Shown piece after piece: positions 60,287 to 64,000 of a DNA stretch of 64,000 nucleotides (the stretch's first letter is position 1; each line of letters begins with the position of its first letter). The position numbers and the translations under genes were made by a program. The stretch spans positions 326 through 64,325 of the forward strand of contig NZ_LQXO02000014.1 in assembly GCF_001639065.2 (NCBI RefSeq). The letters run 5' to 3'. The DNA comes from Vibrio barjaei (GTDB lineage: Bacteria; Pseudomonadota; Gammaproteobacteria; Enterobacterales; Vibrionaceae). The notes under the pieces are model-generated. The model was not told where the DNA came from. It saw nothing but the letters and a program-made list of their open reading frames with translations, and searched no databases.

Positions 60287-62248
60287 ATGAAAGTGGCAGT
60301 GAAACCTATTTCAATTGCAGTTCTTGGTGGCATGCTAGCGATGGCAGGCCCTGCAATGGCAGATGAAATTAAGCTCCGAATTATCGAAACAACTGACATT
60401 CACACCAATGTCATGGACTATGACTATTACAAAGATAAGCCAACTCAGAAAATTGGTTTAGCTCGAGCTGCCACATTAGTAAAAGAAGCGCGCAATGAAG
60501 TAACGAACAGTGTCCTCGTTGACAACGGTGACCTCATTCAAGGCAGCCCGATGGGCGATTATATGGCGTCTAAGGGCATCAAGCCTGGAGAAACGCATCC
60601 AGTCTATAAAGCGATGAATCAATTGGACTACGATGTGGGTAACATCGGTAACCACGAGTTTAACTACGGTCTAGAGTTTTTAGCGACAACATTGGAAGGT
60701 GCTAACTTCCCGTACGTCAGCGCTAACGTATTTGATAAGAAAACGGGCGAACACTACTTCAAGCCTTATTTAATCAAAACACACACCTTCAAAGACACTG
60801 ATGGCAATGCTCACGAAGTCAAAGTTGGTTATATCGGCTTTGTGCCACCACAAATCATGGTATGGGATAAGAAGAACTTAGAAGGTAAAGTTTTCGCCAA
60901 AGACATTAAAGAAACCGCTGAAAAGCTCGTCCCTCAAATGAAAAAGGAAGGCGCAGACATTATTGTTGCAATTCCTCACTCTGGCGTTTCAAGTGACCCT
61001 TACAAAGCTGGCGCAGAAAACTCGACCTATTACTTATCTGAAGTAGACGGTATTGATGCCATTGCATTTGGTCACTCTCATGCCGTGTTCCCTGGTAAAG
61101 GTTTTGACAATATTCAAGGCGTTGATAACCAAAAAGGTACAATTAACGGTGTTGCAGCGGTTATGCCTGGCCGTTGGGGTAGCCACGTCGGTGTGATGGA
61201 TCTTGTGTTAGAGCAAGATGGCGATAGCTGGAAAGTCGCGGAAGCGCAAACAGAAGCACGCCCTATTTTTGACGCCACGAATAAGAAACCACTTGTTGAC
61301 GCTGATAAAGGCATCGTCAGCGCAGTCAAAGCAGATCACGACGCAACACGCGACTTCGTTAACCAACCTATTGGTAAAGCGAATGACGTAATGTACAGCT
61401 TCCTTGCTTTAGTGCAGGATGATCCTACGGTTCAAATCGTCAACTTAGCGCAAAAAGACTATGTTGAAACCATGATTCAAGGTGATCCGGACCTAGATGG
61501 CTTGCCGGTACTTTCTGCTGCTGCTCCATTTAAAGCCGGCGGTCGAAAAAATGACCCGGCAAACTTCACTGAAGTAGAATCAGGTCAGCTCACATTCCGT
61601 AACGCGGCCGACCTTTACCTCTATCCAAATACACTCGTTGCTTTGAAAGTAACCGGTAAAGAAGTCAAAGAGTGGCTTGAGTGCTCTGCTGGCCAGTTCA
61701 AGCAAATTGATGTGGCATCAAGCCAGCCTCAATCGCTTATCGATTGGGATGGTTTCCGCACTTATAACTTTGATGTTATGGACGGCGTAAACTACCAGAT
61801 CGATGTCAGTAAGCCTGCTCGCTATGATGGTAACTGCAAGCTACTTGATGGTAACAGTGAGCGAATCGTAGACCTTACCTACAACGGTAAACCAATCGAT
61901 ATGAAGCAAACCTTTATCATTGCGACTAATAACTATCGTGCTTACAGTAACAAGTTCCCTGGAACAGGCAGTGATTTCATTGCGTTTGATTCACCAGATG
62001 AAAACCGTACTATCGTGGCCAACTACATCTCTAAAGTTAGCCAAGAAAAAGGTGAAGTCACACCAAGCGCAGATAACAACTGGCGCTTTGCTCCTATCAA
62101 AGCGGATGTTGCATTAGATATTCGTTTTGAAACATCACCATCGGACAAAGCGGCACAGTTCATCAAGGATAAAGGTCAATACCCGATGAAGAAAGTCGCT
62201 ACTGATGATGTCGGTTTCGCGGTTTACCAAATCGACCTACAAAAATAA
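60287..62248 (+). CDS. cpdB: Bifunctional 2',3'-cyclic-nucleotide 2'-phosphodiesterase/3'-nucleotidase
   Basis: Periplasmic salvage enzyme degrading 2',3'-cNMPs and 3'-nucleotides. The ATG at 60287 is eight bases after AAGG and gives 653 aa with a signal peptide ([18 protein letters not shown]); earlier in-frame starts (60236, 60281) are less well placed. The metallophosphoesterase motifs [37 protein letters not shown] and [11 protein letters not shown] are clear, and a C-terminal 5'-nucleotidase domain follows. Confidence 0.97.
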   Translation: MKVAVKPISIAVLGGMLAMAGPAMADEIKLRIIETTDIHTNVMDYDYYKDKPTQKIGLARAATLVKEARNEVTNSVLVDNGDLIQGSPMGDYMASKGIKPGETHPVYKAMNQLDYDVGNIGNHEFNYGLEFLATTLEGANFPYVSANVFDKKTGEHYFKPYLIKTHTFKDTDGNAHEVKVGYIGFVPPQIMVWDKKNLEGKVFAKDIKETAEKLVPQMKKEGADIIVAIPHSGVSSDPYKAGAENSTYYLSEVDGIDAIAFGHSHAVFPGKGFDNIQGVDNQKGTINGVAAVMPGRWGSHVGVMDLVLEQDGDSWKVAEAQTEARPIFDATNKKPLVDADKGIVSAVKADHDATRDFVNQPIGKANDVMYSFLALVQDDPTVQIVNLAQKDYVETMIQGDPDLDGLPVLSAAAPFKAGGRKNDPANFTEVESGQLTFRNAADLYLYPNTLVALKVTGKEVKEWLECSAGQFKQIDVASSQPQSLIDWDGFRTYNFDVMDGVNYQIDVSKPARYDGNCKLLDGNSERIVDLTYNGKPIDMKQTFIIATNNYRAYSNKFPGTGSDFIAFDSPDENRTIVANYISKVSQEKGEVTPSADNNWRFAPIKADVALDIRFETSPSDKAAQFIKDKGQYPMKKVATDDVGFAVYQIDLQK

Positions 62249-62263
62249 TTAAGTTGATCGATA

Positions 62264-62296
62264 TTAAGCCACGCATAATGCGTGGCTTTTTTTTTG
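62264..62296 (+). terminator. Terminator after cpdB
   Basis: AAGCCACGCA/TGCGTGGCTT stem with a 3-nt loop and a run of nine or more T. Confidence 0.95.
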
Positions 62297-62338
62297 CTGT
62301 CCGTTTAGTCTAAGGAAAAACAGTGACAAGTGAGAACT

Positions 62339-62791
62339 ATGATTAATTGGACCACCAAAACCTTTACCCAGCTAACCACACTTGAGTTGTATGAACTGTT
62401 GAAGCTTCGAGTCGACGTGTTTGTCGTAGAGCAAACCTGCCCTTACCCTGAATTGGATAATCATGACCAAGTTGACGGAGTTCATCATTTAATGGGCTAT
62501 GATGGGGACACTCTTATAGCATGTGCAAGGCTATTACCCAAAGGCACTACTTACGACTATGTGAGTATCGGTAGAGTCGCAACTAAAGCGTCGCATAGAG
62601 GTGGTGGGCTTGGTCACGACCTCATTGCTCAAGCTAAGCAGGAATGTCAGCGCCTTTGGCCTAATGAAACCATAAAGATTGGCGCGCAATCTCATCTACA
62701 AAAATACTATTCACGACACGGTTTTGAAGCTTGCTCTGAAGAGTATCTTGAAGACGATATCCCCCATATAGATATGAAACTTCTAAAATAA
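62339..62791 (+). CDS. elaA: GNAT-family N-acetyltransferase (ElaA-like)
   Basis: From the ATG at 62339 a 150-aa protein of the ElaA family: TTLELYELLKLRVDVFVVEQ, CPYPELDNHDQVDGVHHL, the acetyl-CoA segment IGRVATKASHRGGGLGHDL and the C-terminal YYSRHGFEACSEEYLEDDIPH. A GTG at 62330 is a possible alternative start. The substrate is unknown. Flanked by strong terminators, so monocistronic. Confidence 0.88.
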   Translation: MINWTTKTFTQLTTLELYELLKLRVDVFVVEQTCPYPELDNHDQVDGVHHLMGYDGDTLIACARLLPKGTTYDYVSIGRVATKASHRGGGLGHDLIAQAKQECQRLWPNETIKIGAQSHLQKYYSRHGFEACSEEYLEDDIPHIDMKLLK

Positions 62792-62820
62792 ACAAAGGGG
62801 CCAATATAGGCCCCTTTATT
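62792..62820. terminator. Bidirectional terminator between elaA and ytfB
   Basis: AAAGGGGCC/GGCCCCTTT stem with a 6-nt loop followed by ATTTATT, between convergent genes. Confidence 0.88.
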
Positions 62821-62848
62821 TATTGAATTGATTTTAATTACTTCGTTA

Positions 62849-63445
62849 TCATTTACTACGGCCGAAGCCTCCATCTGATAGCCTAAAGAACATGATGGAC
62901 TGATCGCCACGCTCAATTTGTAGAATATCGAGATTACCTTCTGGGCTGAATTTGAAACGAATCAACTGACCTTGCTTAATACGACTTAACGGTTTGTCGC
63001 TTCCTTCTATTCTTGCTAACGAATTCAGGTCGGCCATAGATAACTGGTTTTTACGAAAGACCTGCGCCAATGTGTCACCTTTTTTGACGGTATACTCACG
63101 CCAATTGGTTTCTACTGCCTGCTCAGACTGTACGCTGGAGGGTTGTTCACTTAAAGACTCGGTATTAACACTCACGGCGATTCGCTGATGTGCCTGAGTC
63201 GCTTGAGCAGGTTCATTCTTTTTGGTTGGGATGAGTAGCAATACCACCAACAGAGGAATTAGAACGCTTAATAGACGTCGATGAAGACGTGGCAGTCTCA
63301 TCCAGAACGTCTTAATTTTTGACGTCCATTGTGAAACATCAGGCTTATTTATTTTCTTTAAGCTCGAAAAATCGAGAGCCTGCCATTTGTCCTTTAGCAC
63401 TTGAACGTGGTCAACTTTCTGTTTCTTTCTTTGACGACGATTCAT
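62849..63445 (-). CDS. ytfB: LysM-like OapA-domain cell-division-associated protein YtfB
   Basis: From the ATG at 63445 a 198-aa bitopic inner-membrane protein: a basic cytoplasmic N-terminus (NRRQRKKQKVDHVQ), one helix (LLSVLIPLLVVLLLIPT) and a periplasmic OapA/LysM-type domain (YTVKKGDTLAQVFRKNQLS, LSRIKQGQLIRFKFSPEG). E. coli YtfB has this layout, binds glycans and localises to the septum. It is divergent from fklB, as in E. coli. A TTG eight codons upstream is a less likely start. Confidence 0.9.
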   Translation of the reverse strand: MNRRQRKKQKVDHVQVLKDKWQALDFSSLKKINKPDVSQWTSKIKTFWMRLPRLHRRLLSVLIPLLVVLLLIPTKKNEPAQATQAHQRIAVSVNTESLSEQPSSVQSEQAVETNWREYTVKKGDTLAQVFRKNQLSMADLNSLARIEGSDKPLSRIKQGQLIRFKFSPEGNLDILQIERGDQSIMFFRLSDGGFGRSK

Positions 63446-63656
63446 TACATTCCGTCTCCTAATAAACAACCGCTTCAGTTTAAAAAAACCTGCGTTTAGA
63501 GTATAGGAAAATCGCAGGAATTACCTTTTATAGCAGTCAAATGTCACAACTTTAACAACGAAAACGAATTAATTAGTAAAAGTTGGTTAGAGCATTTCGG
63601 TTTCACACTAGAACTGGTATCCTTTCACCTTCATTCGAATAGCAAGAGAGACCGTC

Positions 63657-64000
63657 ATGTCTGACGTGAAATTAGAAACTGTAGAACAGAAAGCAAGCTA
63701 TGGTATTGGTCTGCAAATGGGCCAACAGCTTGCAGGTAGCGGCCTTGAAGGCCTTAACGTAGACGCAATCGCTAAAGGTATTGCAACTGCGCTAACTGGT
63801 GACATGCCAGAAATCGAAATCGACGCAATCAATGCAGCTCTTCAAGAGCTTCACACTCGTGCAGAATCAGCTCGTCAAGAAGCGGCTAAAGCAGCGGCTG
63901 CAGACGGCGAAGTTTTCCTAAAAGACAACGCTCTACGTTCAGAAGTAACGGTTCTTGAGTCTGGTCTTCAATACGAAGTCATCACTGAAGGTACTGGTGC
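63657..64000 (+). CDS. fklB: FKBP-type peptidyl-prolyl isomerase FklB (5' part)
   Basis: The frame opens at ATG 63657 and is cut by the window end after about 114 codons. The encoded residues SDVKLETVEQKASYGIGLQM and GLEGLNVDAIAKGIATAL are the helical dimerisation domain (FKBP_N) of the FklB/Mip type, followed by the start of the FKBP domain (LESGLQYEVITEG). No signal peptide, so cytoplasmic FklB (FKBP22) rather than FkpA. Confidence 0.93.
   Translation, partial: MSDVKLETVEQKASYGIGLQMGQQLAGSGLEGLNVDAIAKGIATALTGDMPEIEIDAINAALQELHTRAESARQEAAKAAAADGEVFLKDNALRSEVTVLESGLQYEVITEGTG

Overview
The window is chromosomal DNA of a gammaproteobacterium, almost certainly a Vibrio. Gene content and order match Vibrio throughout: tRNA-Ser(GCU)-csrA-lysC-alaS-recX-recA-pncC-mutS; rraB, arcA, argF, pyrBI and ridA; the murA-mla-kds-lpt-rpoN-npr block; the thi, mpl/fbp/ppa and tam genes; a Zur-type zinc operon with a ZrgA-family protein; the cobA-cysDN-cysC group; and cpdB, ytfB and fklB. 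I cannot name the species. I see no prophage, insertion sequence, integron or CRISPR array. This is mostly conserved housekeeping sequence with a few lineage-specific items.

Layout. 1-9790: translation and DNA repair, mostly on the minus strand. It holds a tRNA, the global RNA regulator CsrA, aspartokinase, AlaRS, and RecA with its modulator RecX behind a clear LexA box; pncC and mutS are divergent. 9790-10780: a junction carrying an orphan gene shaped like the non-catalytic front half of a family-2 glycosidase. 10780-16350: RNase E regulator RraB, then arginine and pyrimidine metabolism: arginine deiminase, ornithine carbamoyltransferase behind tandem ARG-like boxes, pyrBI behind a leader peptide and attenuator, and ridA. 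16350-29750: envelope building, with two divergent clusters. One is mlaFEDCB-ibaG-murA on the minus strand. The other, on the plus strand, is a CaCA exchanger with kdsD-kdsC-lptC-lptA-lptB-rpoN-hpf-ptsN-rapZ-npr, which joins LPS export, sigma-54 and the nitrogen PTS.

29750-41800: mgtE, pmbA and darP; a TPP-riboswitch-controlled thiBPQ thiamine importer; ubiX and mpl; fbp and ppa; and two tandem related lipoproteins. 41800-49250: tamA-tamB, msrA, ytfK and ytfJ. 49250-53000: a five-gene zinc operon under a near-perfect Zur palindrome, encoding a small membrane protein, a His/Asp-repeat periplasmic protein, an ABC ATPase, a permease and a DUF3299 exported protein. 53000-60000: a tiny 34-codon membrane-protein gene with a structured 3' end, a conserved gene of unknown function, and an assimilatory sulfate operon (cobA, cysD, cysN, an SLC13-type permease, cysC). 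60000-64000: cpdB, a GNAT acetyltransferase, the LysM/OapA protein YtfB and the first part of fklB, cut by the window edge.

The most notable points beyond standard annotation are the orphan glycosidase-like gene at an apparent synteny junction next to mutS, where rpoS would be expected; the unannotated 34-aa membrane ORF at 53040-53144; the Zur operon with its hexanucleotide His-Asp repeat; an arginine deiminase without the rest of the ADI pathway; and a LacI/PurR-type operator before fbp. I found no clearly new multi-gene system.
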